A stretch of DNA of 64,000 bases from Mucilaginibacter lappiensis (GCF_900155965.1 NZ_FTMG01000002.1:62001-126000), one strand, 5' to 3'. Positions 7,733-15,787 are shown, counted from the stretch's first letter. A program made the numbers and translations. Notes: generated by a model from the letters alone, not told the origin.

Positions 7733-8260
7733 ATGGAACTTTGTATTATACCTGAATGTTATATTGATACCAATCTCATCGAAACGTTAGTCCCCCCTCG
7801 AAAAGGCTATAATCACCAAAAAGGATGTGGTACAGTGACTGCTGTAATGAAATCGAAATTTAGGGATAGCTTTGCTTTGGGTATAATTGATAAGGATAAG
7901 CAGCAAGTGGACTATTTAAAGGAGTTCAATTTGGTTCACCAATTTGACAATTTATTCTTGCATAAACATCAAACCAGACATCATTATATCATTCAAATTA
8001 GCCCTGCAATTGAAAGTTTTTTAGTTGCCGGAGCAAATGCGGCAGAGCTTTCACTTGATGATTTTAACTTACCAATTGATTTCGACAGATTAAAAAAAGT
8101 TTCAAAATCTGTAAATAGTAAGGACGATCCCAGGTTTAAAAAATTAATACGGGGTATTGTAAAGGCCCAAGCACCTGAATTTGTTAAGCTATCAAATTGG
8201 ATAAAATATTTAAAAGATAAAAATTACAACTTTCAACTGGATGAACTTGTCAAGTTATAA
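7733..8260 (+). CDS. TOPRIM-like nuclease-fold partner protein
   Basis: In this 175-residue protein, E8 in LCIIPECY, the G-rich turn KGCGTV (about 30-35) and the D53/D55 pair in GIIDKDK follow the order of TOPRIM catalytic motifs (E ... DxD). The family is small and stand-alone, like the DUF4276-type partners of AAA_15 ATPases. It is the last gene of the HTH/ATPase/TOPRIM operon. I judge the fold from motif order, not from a clear named family. Confidence 0.65.
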   Translation: MELCIIPECYIDTNLIETLVPPRKGYNHQKGCGTVTAVMKSKFRDSFALGIIDKDKQQVDYLKEFNLVHQFDNLFLHKHQTRHHYIIQISPAIESFLVAGANAAELSLDDFNLPIDFDRLKKVSKSVNSKDDPRFKKLIRGIVKAQAPEFVKLSNWIKYLKDKNYNFQLDELVKL

Positions 8261-8343
8261 TATGCCATTTTTATCATATCTATAACTTGATACAAAATTT
8301 GTAGACCTTTCCCTTCAGGGCGATAATTAAATAATAATGCAAT

Positions 8344-8898
8344 TTAAGAATCTATCTGTTCGTCGATTTCGGAATAATCATTCAGTAATTTTATTGCAAT
8401 TTCAATTTGTTGCTGATTTAAACCAATAACACATTTTTCCTCAATAAGACGGTTTATCCGTTCCTTTCCATCGTCGTTGTGTTCTATTAAGTCAAAGACA
8501 CAAATCATCGCACTGGCATTCAGCGTTGGGTCTAAGAAGCCTGCATCATTTAACCCGATAACCCTTTCTGTAAGGTTTCTTTTGTCCAACTGTTCAGCTC
8601 GGTAATTTAAAAGATATAAAAATTTGGCTTCCTTTGTCAAATGGCCATATAAAAATTCAGGATAATCTTCTACAAGTTCTATTGCTTCATTGATTTGCTG
8701 TTCAGTTACATCCCTTGCGTATCCTTTCTCTATTAAGATGTTTATTCTGGACTTTCCATCAGGAGCTTTCTCTACTAAGTCAAAGATGTCGATCATTTCT
8801 TCAACGTTAAGTTCTTTACGTAAAAAACGTCCCACATAAATTCTAAGTACCATTTCCGTAATGGATTGCCTTTCAGGTTTTGTTTGTTGATTTTCCAT
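8344..8898 (-). CDS. Hypothetical protein with two internal repeats
   Basis: The function of this 184-residue soluble protein is not recognised. Residues about 28-80 and 124-176 are copies of each other: both run (I/V)FDL(V/I)E...DGK.RIN.LIE followed by QQ(I)(N/E).AI.L. The repeat unit is acidic and helical, about 53 residues, and arose by duplication. The gene is convergent with the TOPRIM gene and divergent from 9024. The gap 8899-9023 is AT-rich, with an inverted TTTTCCG/CGGAAAA near 8915-8945. Confidence 0.65.
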   Translation of the reverse strand: MENQQTKPERQSITEMVLRIYVGRFLRKELNVEEMIDIFDLVEKAPDGKSRINILIEKGYARDVTEQQINEAIELVEDYPEFLYGHLTKEAKFLYLLNYRAEQLDKRNLTERVIGLNDAGFLDPTLNASAMICVFDLIEHNDDGKERINRLIEEKCVIGLNQQQIEIAIKLLNDYSEIDEQIDS

Positions 8899-9023
8899 GT
8901 TGGAAAGATAAGAACTATAAAATTCCGAAAATTACGGAAAACCGTAAAATGCCAAATCATTTATTATTACACGCGTCCGACATTTCAAATTCTCTAATTT
9001 TATTTTCTAATTTTTGAGAAACG

Positions 9024-9521
9024 ATGGAACAATACAGAGCCGACATTTGGCAATTTTATCAAAACAAAAAAAACTCCGGCGAGTTATCCCTAAACCTAAA
9101 ACATCCAACTGCCGCTAAGCTTCGTAATGAGTGCTTATTGCTTTTTAGAAAAGGACTTGACAAATCTGATTATCGAATGCTCAGATCTTTTTTGGAGAGG
9201 CCGGAAAACGAAGAAATTTACGAATCAGCTATCAGGCGTTTTGACCCTGATAAGTTCAAGCCACTAAATAACTTCTTAAAAAAGGGAACAAACACAGATG
9301 AAAAAAATATTGAACTTTTAGCCTGGCTAATTGATTTCCGGCCCCGGCCGTATTCCAACTATAAAGTTACATTCGGCTATAGCACAGAAATTGCCCCGAC
9401 ATTGATGGCTACGGACGAACGACTAAATCGTAAAGAAGTCACCCTGGAATATCCATCAGGGGTAAAATTGTTTGTGGATGCCTATGATTTTTCGTTGATA
9501 GCGCAATTGGTAAGGTTATAG
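9024..9521 (+). CDS. Hypothetical protein
   Basis: No family is recognised for this 165-residue soluble protein. It is charged and helical in the first half (repeated LRN, RMLRSFLERPENEEIYESA segments), with a beta-rich C-terminal part from about residue 110. It is an isolated gene inside the accessory region between the defence-like operon and the Xre repressor. Confidence 0.6.
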   Translation: MEQYRADIWQFYQNKKNSGELSLNLKHPTAAKLRNECLLLFRKGLDKSDYRMLRSFLERPENEEIYESAIRRFDPDKFKPLNNFLKKGTNTDEKNIELLAWLIDFRPRPYSNYKVTFGYSTEIAPTLMATDERLNRKEVTLEYPSGVKLFVDAYDFSLIAQLVRL

Positions 9522-9553
9522 TTGCCGACAATAAGGAGAATAATATTGACACT

Positions 9554-9802
9554 CTAATGAATAATACTGCGTACGCCTTTAAAGTCTAACAAGAGCTTAG
9601 GTTCAACATCAAGCGCATTGGCCAATTCGATCAGCGTAAGGATGGTGATATTTACTTTACCACTTTCGATTTTCTGAATGTCGCCGTAATCGATATTACA
9701 ATTGAGCGCCATTTTTCTGTAAGTCAGGTCCTTAGCGAGTCGTAATGATTTAAGGTGATTACCGAACAACATTAAAACTCCTTTATCTAAATCGCTGATC
9801 AT
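9554..9802 (-). CDS. Xre-family helix-turn-helix regulator
   Basis: The 82-residue repressor has the classic HTH FGNHLKSLRLAKDLTYRKMALNC.. (helices 1-3) followed by IQKIESGKVNITILTLIELANALDVEPKLLLDF. The start is set at 9802 (MISDLDKGVL). An ATG in frame at 9850 exists, but that extension reads like leader sequence and the ATG sits in the palindrome. The 20-bp palindrome at 9850-9869 is about 48 bases upstream of this start, which is a good arrangement for autorepression. Confidence 0.85.
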   Translation of the reverse strand: MISDLDKGVLMLFGNHLKSLRLAKDLTYRKMALNCNIDYGDIQKIESGKVNITILTLIELANALDVEPKLLLDFKGVRSIIH

Positions 9803-9849
9803 TGTTGTTTTTAATGAACAGGAAAGATGAAATAATAATAAATTAATCA

Positions 9850-9869
9850 TGTTGGTGAATTAACCAACA
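9850..9869. promoter_or_regulatory. 20-bp palindromic operator, copy 2 (upstream of xre)
   Basis: TGTTGGTGAATTAACCAACA is an almost perfect palindrome between the Xre gene and the divergent gene at 9914. It recurs as the reverse complement with one change at 11350-11369. It is the most likely binding site of the adjacent Xre protein (inference). Confidence 0.6.
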
Positions 9870-9913
9870 AAACTTAGCTTTGATAAACAAACCGAACCTT
9901 TAAATTATTATAT

Positions 9914-10138
9914 ATGGATGGATTTGAAATTGACCTTGAGCAAACGATAGATGATTTATTTGGTGATGAGCCATTCGGCATTGTTGATGAACAGCTTTTC
10001 AAATGGTTTATCTATTCCTTTGTAGGGAATGGCCGACACATCGGTACGCTTGATGCCCCAAATTATACCTTATTCAAAGAGAAGCTTGTCGTACTGCTCG
10101 ATGCAGTTTACAAATGGCATAAAGATGAAACGGGATAA
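9914..10138 (+). CDS. Small hypothetical protein
   Basis: This 74-residue acidic protein is not recognised. Features are a DLEQTIDDLFGDEPFG start and an aromatic helix LFKWFIYSF. It is divergent from the Xre gene and shares the intergenic palindrome, so the two may be co-regulated. Confidence 0.55.
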   Translation: MDGFEIDLEQTIDDLFGDEPFGIVDEQLFKWFIYSFVGNGRHIGTLDAPNYTLFKEKLVVLLDAVYKWHKDETG

Positions 10139-10304
10139 ATAATTATTTTTTAAAATATATAAAAGAAATATAAATAAAATTTAATTTTAAGCGTCCTATT
10201 CACAATCACATCACAATCATGAAATAACTATTATTGGGATTTGTCTGGTTTTCAGCGGAAAATGCAAAGGGCAAGAACCACACGAAAATAGTAGACATAT
10301 AGCC

Positions 10305-10664
10305 ATGCTCAAATTCCTATATAATCAAAAGGAACTGACCAATCCGAAGGATACCATTTTATCTGATTTGGATGTAATGTATGACCGCCTCATTTTATGC
10401 AATGCAACATCTGTAAAATCGGGCACAATCTATATTTTTGGTACGTCGTCACCACATGGTAAACGTTTCATTGCACTGATCGGTCAAATAGGAATGGATT
10501 TGTTAGAAACCAAAAATTTACCAATTGACATGCAGGCCATTCTAACTTTTTTACAACGGAATAAGATAAACAGTCAGCAAGGTTATAAATGCCTGAAACT
10601 TATAGCTGAAACGTATCAGTACAATGAAAAAAGGAATTTCAGACCGACCATGCAAGAAAAATAG
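10305..10664 (+). CDS. Hypothetical protein
   Basis: The function of this 119-residue soluble protein is not recognised. It has no signal peptide or membrane helix. A strong intrinsic terminator follows 67 bases after the stop codon, which supports this being a transcribed gene. Confidence 0.55.
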   Translation: MLKFLYNQKELTNPKDTILSDLDVMYDRLILCNATSVKSGTIYIFGTSSPHGKRFIALIGQIGMDLLETKNLPIDMQAILTFLQRNKINSQQGYKCLKLIAETYQYNEKRNFRPTMQEK

Positions 10665-10730
10665 CTATTTCCATCTCTGGTATTTATAGTCGGTGATGAA
10701 ATATTTTAAGAGGCGCGGCTAACCTCGGAG

Positions 10731-10755
10731 GGGTTCAGAAATGAACCCTTTTTTT
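10731..10755 (+). terminator. Intrinsic terminator
   Basis: GGGTTCA, GAAA loop, TGAACCC, then seven T residues. It terminates the gene ending at 10664. Confidence 0.85.
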
Positions 10756-10844
10756 ATATTTAAAGCTTATCATCACTTGTGATATATAGTTTGAATAGGT
10801 GATGCCGGTATCTGAAGTAAGTTATATATTCCTGCTTTTGTGCC

Positions 10845-11033
10845 TCATTTAACCCTTTTATACATAATTTTAACTTTTTCCCGGAAGTCTTTAAATTCAA
10901 TGTAAATGCCATCTCGCCCAATAGGGCTCACTAATCCCTCGTCAATCATTAGCTGTATAATTCCGACAATAACATCATAAGAAAGCATGCTATAAACCGG
11001 ATGGTTATCAAAATACGCGTCTTTGTACATCAA
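10845..11033 (-). CDS. Small hypothetical protein (second gene of a palindrome-controlled pair)
   Basis: The 62-residue protein has a winged-helix-like look (YDVIVGIIQLMIDEGLVSPI then GIYIEFKDFREK). Its start overlaps the previous gene's stop by 4 bases, so both are translated from one message. Confidence 0.5.
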   Translation of the reverse strand: MMYKDAYFDNHPVYSMLSYDVIVGIIQLMIDEGLVSPIGRDGIYIEFKDFREKVKIMYKRVK

Positions 11034-11308
11034 TCTTCACTTTCTATTAAAACCAACTCACCGAACTTTATGTCCCATTTTGCCGTTGCTGGCCTCAGTT
11101 TCTCAATGGCTTCAACAATGTTATTAATTTGGCGCAACTGCGTTTCAAATTGTCGGGCAGCTTTACCAATGCGATATGCTTTACTTTTAATCAGCTTCCT
11201 TTCATGAATATCCTGAAGCTTATTTAGGGTTTCGCGCATAACTTGCGCCTCACGTTTTACTATGGCAATCTGGCCATTGAACTTATTTAATCCGGGTATT
11301 TTGGTCAT
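11030..11308 (-). CDS. Small coiled-coil hypothetical protein
   Basis: The 92-residue protein is largely helical and basic, with heptad-like spacing over residues 15-70, suggesting a coiled coil. It heads a two-gene operon with 10845-11033. The copy-3 palindrome lies 42 bases upstream of its start, suggesting control by the Xre protein of 9554-9802. Confidence 0.55.
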   Translation of the reverse strand: MTKIPGLNKFNGQIAIVKREAQVMRETLNKLQDIHERKLIKSKAYRIGKAARQFETQLRQINNIVEAIEKLRPATAKWDIKFGELVLIESED

Positions 11309-11349
11309 GACAAGGTTGGTCTGTATTTTATACGAACAATATGTAAAAA

Positions 11350-11369
11350 TGTTAGTTAATTCACCAACA
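11350..11369. promoter_or_regulatory. 20-bp palindromic operator, copy 3
   Basis: TGTTAGTTAATTCACCAACA is the reverse complement of the 9850 copy with one change. It is placed upstream of the operon 11308-10845. Confidence 0.6.
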
Positions 11370-11428
11370 TTTTTCGAGAAATATTAGGATTTATAAGATA
11401 TTAAAAAGTAGATTTGGATATTATTTAA

Positions 11429-11450
11429 TGCGGGTACATTCTGTACCGCA
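11429..11450. other. Hairpin
   Basis: TGCGG-G-TACA and TGTA-CCGCA pair around TTC with one bulged base. It lies between two minus-strand genes and has no clear U-tract. Its function is unknown. Confidence 0.35.
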
Positions 11451-11473
11451 TTATTGTGATAAGGTTTAGGTTG

Positions 11474-11505
11474 AAAGCTTCCCGGTGCAAGACTTGGGGA
11501 GCTTT
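11474..11505 (+). terminator. Hairpin at the end of the receiver gene
   Basis: AAAGCTTCCC pairs with GGGGAGCTTT around a 12-base loop and is followed on the plus strand by TATTTTTT. It begins exactly at the stop codon of the minus-strand receiver gene. The U-rich side is for plus-strand transcription, so its role for the minus gene is unclear. Confidence 0.4.
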
Positions 11506-11879
11506 TATTTTTTAGACCTCTTTTTGAATTGCATCTTTGCAGCAAGCTTGCAGGCTTCCAATAACCGTTCACAGGGATAAGGTTTAGAAACTATCGTAAT
11601 AATATCCATATCATAATCCCTTATCCTGCCTTCCATTTCGGATGAAACAATAATGACTTTTACAGTTAGCGGTAGCTCTTTTATAAATTCAGCGGCGGTT
11701 ATCCCAATTAAATTAAAATCAAGGAAAACCAAATCTATCTCACCGGACGATAATAAGGCACGGGCGGCAAAGGGTTCTGTAAATGTAGCGATCAGCTTAA
11801 CAAAAGGGATGTTGCTACAACAATGCTTCAGATATTCATTATTGTATTCCTCATCATCTATTCCAATACAGGTCAACAT
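11505..11879 (-). CDS. Stand-alone response-regulator receiver protein
   Basis: The 124-residue receiver domain has no output domain: acidic pocket D8/D9/E10, phospho-acceptor D54 in LVFLDFNLIG, and the conserved lysine K99 in VSKPYP. It is encoded 59 bases downstream of, and on the same strand as, the receiver/Shedu-like fusion, so the two may form one operon. No histidine kinase gene is adjacent. It could compete with or activate the fusion's receiver (inference). Confidence 0.85.
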   Translation of the reverse strand: MLTCIGIDDEEYNNEYLKHCCSNIPFVKLIATFTEPFAARALLSSGEIDLVFLDFNLIGITAAEFIKELPLTVKVIIVSSEMEGRIRDYDMDIITIVSKPYPCERLLEACKLAAKMQFKKRSKK

Positions 11880-11938
11880 AAGCAGGTAGTTTAGTAAACA
11901 CTTTTATCAAATTTAAAGCATAATAACTTATCTAATAA

Positions 11939-13150
11939 TTATATACCAAACCTCGTCACTCTTAAATGTAAATAGTGATGCCTTTTAAGCAGATCATCAT
12001 AAGTCAAAAGGCGGACATTCCCCTTCAAGGTAGATGTAAAAGCATTTAGGCCATATAAATTTTGCTGTTTATCCTCATCCCTTCCCATTAGCAATGAGTA
12101 TTGAAAATCTAAGTTCGTAATGGTTACATCGTGGGTATTAGCCCTTACCTGAACTTCAGTTAAATTCGTTTGGTTGGAAAAATAATTGACATACTTGGTT
12201 CCAATTTGGTGGAAATATTTTTGAGCTGGTTTTAGTACATCTAAATTTTTCTTTGAAAAAAAACGTTGATTAGGCAGTTTTACCTCGAAAAATTCGTGCT
12301 TATTTAGCGAATATTTGTGGGCTATATTCAAAAAATCAACTTCCTCATATTTCATAGAGTTTTGGTGATAAAAATGCTGCTCATAAATAGATTTATAGAA
12401 ATTTTCTGATTTAAGCAAGTGGTGATATTTCTTTAAAAACTCGTGTATTTGCTTTTCATTTCTCAGTGATGGGTTTTGATTATACGTTTTTAAAAGCTTT
12501 ATTAAACTGTCACCTGTTGATTCAATTATTTGTAGGTTATTTCCTACCCATAGGTAGTCAAGTGGTTTTTTATTTTCAATAAATGAAGAAGCTAAAACTC
12601 TTAATTTATAAACTCTTGCATTGAAAATACGGATGTTCAGATCTGTAAAATCTGAATTAGCATCTAAATCTAAATCATCTATATCTGATTTAAGCTTATC
12701 AAGCCACCTATCAATTCCTTTAGCTAATGCGTTGTTTGAGGTTCCGATTCGCTTATGGTCATCCGGTTTATAGACAATACCATCAAAAATATTTTCTATC
12801 TGTTCTTCAAGGGTTGAATAAAAATGCCTGGCCATATCCATTGCATTATTCATTAGAAATATCGGTATTGCAGAAAGCTTAAAGTTATAATCGGAATAAG
12901 TATAGTGCCATTCTCTTATCCATTGCGTCAGAACCATATAATCCTGATAAAATTGATCAGTGCTAAAGTCTGCAATAATAAAATCAAAGTGTTTTTGATT
13001 TTCTATTAGTTCCCTAACGATAACAGTTTTTGCGTCCTCAATATTATAACGTATTAGCACATCCGATTCATGTTCGATATAATCTCCCATGTACATTTTT
13101 AAATATTGTTCAATGTCGATAGTAGCTTCTGATATAAGTAGAAATTTCAT
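11939..13150 (-). CDS. Receiver-like domain fused to a Shedu-type (DUF4263) nuclease domain
   Basis: In this 403-residue protein, residues 1-155 have the layout of a response-regulator receiver: LLISEA strand, FDFIIADFS with D61, PIFLMN strand, and FDGIVYKP with K128. Residues about 226-403 look like the DUF4263 core of Shedu proteins: RNEKQIHEFLKKYHHLL, VDFL with D272, FEVKLP giving E289-x-K291, Q315 in HQIGTKYVNYF, and the closing LLTYDDLLKR. The D...ExK arrangement is that of a PD-(D/E)xK nuclease. Shedu is a single-gene phage-defence nuclease with varied N-terminal sensors. A receiver as sensor would be unusual. Domain calls are from motif reading only. Confidence 0.7.
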   Translation of the reverse strand: MKFLLISEATIDIEQYLKMYMGDYIEHESDVLIRYNIEDAKTVIVRELIENQKHFDFIIADFSTDQFYQDYMVLTQWIREWHYTYSDYNFKLSAIPIFLMNNAMDMARHFYSTLEEQIENIFDGIVYKPDDHKRIGTSNNALAKGIDRWLDKLKSDIDDLDLDANSDFTDLNIRIFNARVYKLRVLASSFIENKKPLDYLWVGNNLQIIESTGDSLIKLLKTYNQNPSLRNEKQIHEFLKKYHHLLKSENFYKSIYEQHFYHQNSMKYEEVDFLNIAHKYSLNKHEFFEVKLPNQRFFSKKNLDVLKPAQKYFHQIGTKYVNYFSNQTNLTEVQVRANTHDVTITNLDFQYSLLMGRDEDKQQNLYGLNAFTSTLKGNVRLLTYDDLLKRHHYLHLRVTRFGI

Positions 13151-13320
13151 TTTTCCATAGTCTATATTTTAGGCAACATTTGCCTTTATGTATCTATCAA
13201 AATATAAACCATTTTGTCTTTTGTAGCATTATGGCAGTTTTTTAAATTAGATAACTGACTGATAGGCAGTAAATAACATTTCGCATCTAAGAAAGCACCG
13301 CCTGCCTTTAAATATATTTT

Positions 13321-13332
13321 AGGGATATCCCT
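13321..13332. promoter_or_regulatory. Palindrome upstream of the excisionase-like gene
   Basis: AGGGATATCCCT is followed by TTAATGCCTCAA and sits 86 bases before the HTH gene at 13418. A longer copy occurs at 20897-20914 before the transfer operon. It is a candidate activator/operator site shared by the two promoters. Confidence 0.5.
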
Positions 13333-13417
13333 TAATGCCTCAACTTAAAAGTCGCATCCTTTCTTCATTTGTATTCATAAACGCAGCAGAACTGCATAAA
13401 ATGCAAGAAAGAAAGTT

Positions 13418-13690
13418 ATGACAACATTAGATTTAATCACCAAAGACGACCTGGAGCAATTCAAATCTGAATTGTTCGCAGAACTAAAAAAGCTTGGTAT
13501 CGGACGTGCCAATGAGCAAGCAGCCAGACAATGGCTGAAAAGCGCCGAAGTGCGTAAGTTGCTGAACATATCCCCAGGCACCTTACAGGCCCTGCGCAGC
13601 AGTGGCATTATTACCTATACAAAGGTTGGTAGCCTGCTTTACTACAAACAGGAGGATATTATCAAAATGCTGGAGGGGAAAAAACCGTAA
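13418..13690 (+). CDS. Excisionase-like helix-turn-helix DNA-binding protein
   Basis: The 90-residue protein has an N-terminal helical region (TKDDLEQFKSELFAELKKL) and a MerR/excisionase-type winged HTH (about residues 40-87: LKSAEVRKLLNISPGTLQAL ... YYKQEDIIKMLE). Such genes sit at the start of Bacteroidetes ICEs. In CTnDOT related Xis proteins act in excision and in activating the tra operon. The palindrome upstream recurs before the transfer operon here. Confidence 0.8.
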   Translation: MTTLDLITKDDLEQFKSELFAELKKLGIGRANEQAARQWLKSAEVRKLLNISPGTLQALRSSGIITYTKVGSLLYYKQEDIIKMLEGKKP

Positions 13691-13740
13691 AGCCCATCAT
13701 TCCTACAATGGTACTGCAAGATTAGCACAATCAATCAAAT

Positions 13741-14097
13741 ATGAAAGAGAAAACTGTTCTTGGTTTTAAGCCAGCTTTAGAAGCCGGTTTTGAACCCCGC
13801 AATTACTCCTGGTCGCCGGACGTAGTTCCTGTTGGCGAGTATGAGGCAACCCTTGATTTTATGATCTGGTCAAAGAAGCATGTCGCAGTCGATTGCTACT
13901 TAACCACCGGCCACGGTAAGCAGATCCGGCTAACGGCGTATCGGAACAAAGCGGAAGATTACATGGCGGGCGACACCGCAGTTCCGTACCTGTCCTTCGA
14001 AACAGAGCTAATTATAACAGTTGTCTTGAATGGAGCCGGCAACCCAAAATGGACAAACGCGGCGGTTATTGCAGACGGCGAACAGGCTGCCGGATAG
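13741..14097 (+). CDS. Hypothetical ICE protein upstream of oriT
   Basis: This 118-residue soluble, beta-rich protein is not assigned to a family. It shares the strand and block with the excisionase-like gene (gap 50 bases) and ends where the hairpin-rich mobilisation region begins, so it is probably part of the ICE backbone. Confidence 0.6.
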   Translation: MKEKTVLGFKPALEAGFEPRNYSWSPDVVPVGEYEATLDFMIWSKKHVAVDCYLTTGHGKQIRLTAYRNKAEDYMAGDTAVPYLSFETELIITVVLNGAGNPKWTNAAVIADGEQAAG

Positions 14098-14164
14098 AGG
14101 TCACGGGCTCCAGGGCCGGGCTACTTTTAAGGCTGCAAAACAGCGGCCAATTTTTGAAAAAAAA

Positions 14165-14310
14165 TTGGAGCAAGCGGGAATTGGGCAGTCGCCCAATTCG
14201 CTTGCCGTTTGCACTGCAAACGGGGTTTTACTTATGCTCCAGGCATAAGTTGTGGCCTCAGCGCTATTGCAAACACAGAATATACCATAAGTCTACTTAT
14301 AAGTACAACA
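14165..14310. other. Probable origin of transfer (oriT)
   Basis: Three adjacent inverted repeats lie immediately upstream of the mobilisation genes. The first pairs 14170-14186 with 14191-14205 (GCAAGCG..GAATTGGGC with GCCCAATTCGCTTGC). The second is CCGTTTGCA, C, TGCAAACGG at 14205-14223. The third is ACTTATGC, TCCAG, GCATAAGT at 14230-14250. The palindrome ACTTATAAGT at 14295-14304 follows. No convincing gene spans this. Position next to bfmA/btgB-type genes is where oriT is found in related elements. The nick site cannot be assigned. Confidence 0.5.
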
Positions 14311-14314
14311 TACA

Positions 14315-14851
14315 ATGCCTACTAAAGACAACTATAATAAAACGCTCCGCTTCTCTGCGGAAACTGATGATAAGTTAGGTAAAGCAGCCAATAGCTTCGG
14401 GTTAAGTAAGTTCCAATTTTTTAATCAGATGGTCGAATATTTCTACCGGACAAAAAAAGATCCTGCCGATATAAATGATGAAGTCTTAAAGAGAACATTA
14501 GCAAAAAATCATGATACCTATATCCGCTTTATAAGGGCTCAGGAAGAAAAGATACTCATTCCGGTAAAGGTAGAGTTAGACAGGATGGTTGTCTCACAGA
14601 TAAAGATCATCGAAAGCTTTAACGGCCAGGTCTTAAATGCTAATAAAGCTTTGCTTTCAGGCCAGCAAGTTCAGGCGCAACAAACTGAAAAGCTGATGCA
14701 AACGCTCAAAGGATTTACTGATACTAAAGAGAGCCTGAAGCAGAAATTCATTTACATTCTAAATTTCTTTCATAAGGCAACTTTGAACGCATCATCAAAA
14801 GAAAAAGAAACGCTTCTGCAGGAAGCGGTACAACATATTACAAAACTCTAA
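14315..14851 (+). CDS. bfmA: BfmA/BtgA-family mobilisation protein
   Basis: The 178-residue protein has an N-terminal ribbon-helix-helix-like part (NKTLRFSAETDDKLGKAANS then FGLSKFQFFNQMVEYF) and a helical C-terminus. The family comprises auxiliary relaxosome proteins of Bacteroides mobilisable elements that bind oriT and help the relaxase. The gene ends 3 bases before the relaxase-type gene and follows the probable oriT directly. Family recognition is good; the symbol follows the family name. Confidence 0.8.
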   Translation: MPTKDNYNKTLRFSAETDDKLGKAANSFGLSKFQFFNQMVEYFYRTKKDPADINDEVLKRTLAKNHDTYIRFIRAQEEKILIPVKVELDRMVVSQIKIIESFNGQVLNANKALLSGQQVQAQQTEKLMQTLKGFTDTKESLKQKFIYILNFFHKATLNASSKEKETLLQEAVQHITKL

Positions 14852-14854
14852 ATT

Positions 14855-15763
14855 ATGTTTATCAATATCACTGACAGCGATACCGCCGACAATAAGAGCA
14901 GCAGCGCCGACTTAGTTCATTATCTGGATAAAGAGAACCGGATGAACAAAGAGAATGAACCGCAACTATGGTTTAATCAGGACCATCGGGCTATTCCCTC
15001 GTATCAGCCAATGCAGGCCATTGATAATAACATTGCCAAGCTCAGCAAAACAGACACTAAATTCTTTCTCATCAATATCAGTCCAAGCCAAAAAGAGATC
15101 GCCTGGTTAAAGGAACAATTTAGTGATGAGGGCGCAAAAGATCAGCTTAAAGACTACGCCGTTAAAGTGATGGATGAATACGCGCGCAATTTTAAGCGTC
15201 CAGGTATTGACAGTAATAAAGACCTGCTTTGGTTCGGCAAACTGGAAAACTACCGCTATTTCAGCCATAAGGACAAAGAAATTCAGCAGGGATTGCGTAA
15301 GCGCGGCGAACGCAAACCGGGTGAGCAGATGCACATACAGGTGATCGTTAGCCGAAAGGATATGACCAATACAATGAAACTAAGTCCGATGAACAATTCC
15401 AAGGGCCTCAACGCCGAGCATTCGCGCAGGATGGGCCAGTTTGACCGTTCCGCTTTCAAACAATCAGGTGAACGGCTATTCGATGAACAGTTCAAATTCG
15501 ACCGCGGCCTGAATGAAACCTTTGCCTATGCTAATGCAAAAAAGAAAGGCGGTTTGGAACAGCGTGTTGCCATGCAATCAGAAAGGCGGAACCGAACGCC
15601 ATTGACTTATAGACCACAGCAGGAAACTCAACAAATACGGCTTGTTACTCCGGCTATAGTTCAAATTTTGACCAAACCTATACAGGAAGCGGCACCGCAT
15701 ATTCCAATTAAAAAGAAAAAGAAACGTAACGGCCCAGAGCAAGATCAGGGCTTATCATTTTAA
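14855..15763 (+). CDS. BtgB/MobB-type relaxase-like mobilisation protein (DUF5712-like)
   Basis: The 302-residue protein has the conserved core LLWFGKLENYRYFSH.DKE followed by EQMHIQVIVSRKD and the SPMNNSKG turn, as in BtgB-type proteins of Bacteroidetes elements. The HIQVIVSRKD segment stands where relaxases carry their histidine motif, and aromatic residues (Y at LENYRYF) could serve as nucleophile. The C-terminal 60 residues are basic. Nicking at oriT is the family role; the exact catalytic residues are inferred. Confidence 0.75.
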   Translation: MFINITDSDTADNKSSSADLVHYLDKENRMNKENEPQLWFNQDHRAIPSYQPMQAIDNNIAKLSKTDTKFFLINISPSQKEIAWLKEQFSDEGAKDQLKDYAVKVMDEYARNFKRPGIDSNKDLLWFGKLENYRYFSHKDKEIQQGLRKRGERKPGEQMHIQVIVSRKDMTNTMKLSPMNNSKGLNAEHSRRMGQFDRSAFKQSGERLFDEQFKFDRGLNETFAYANAKKKGGLEQRVAMQSERRNRTPLTYRPQQETQQIRLVTPAIVQILTKPIQEAAPHIPIKKKKKRNGPEQDQGLSF

Positions 15764-15787
15764 TAATTATTCATAACTAAAAAGATC

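Noticed and set aside
14030..14378. Two overlapping plus-strand frames through the hairpin region before bfmA
   Set aside because: They run through three inverted repeats and overlap genes on both sides; the region fits oriT better.
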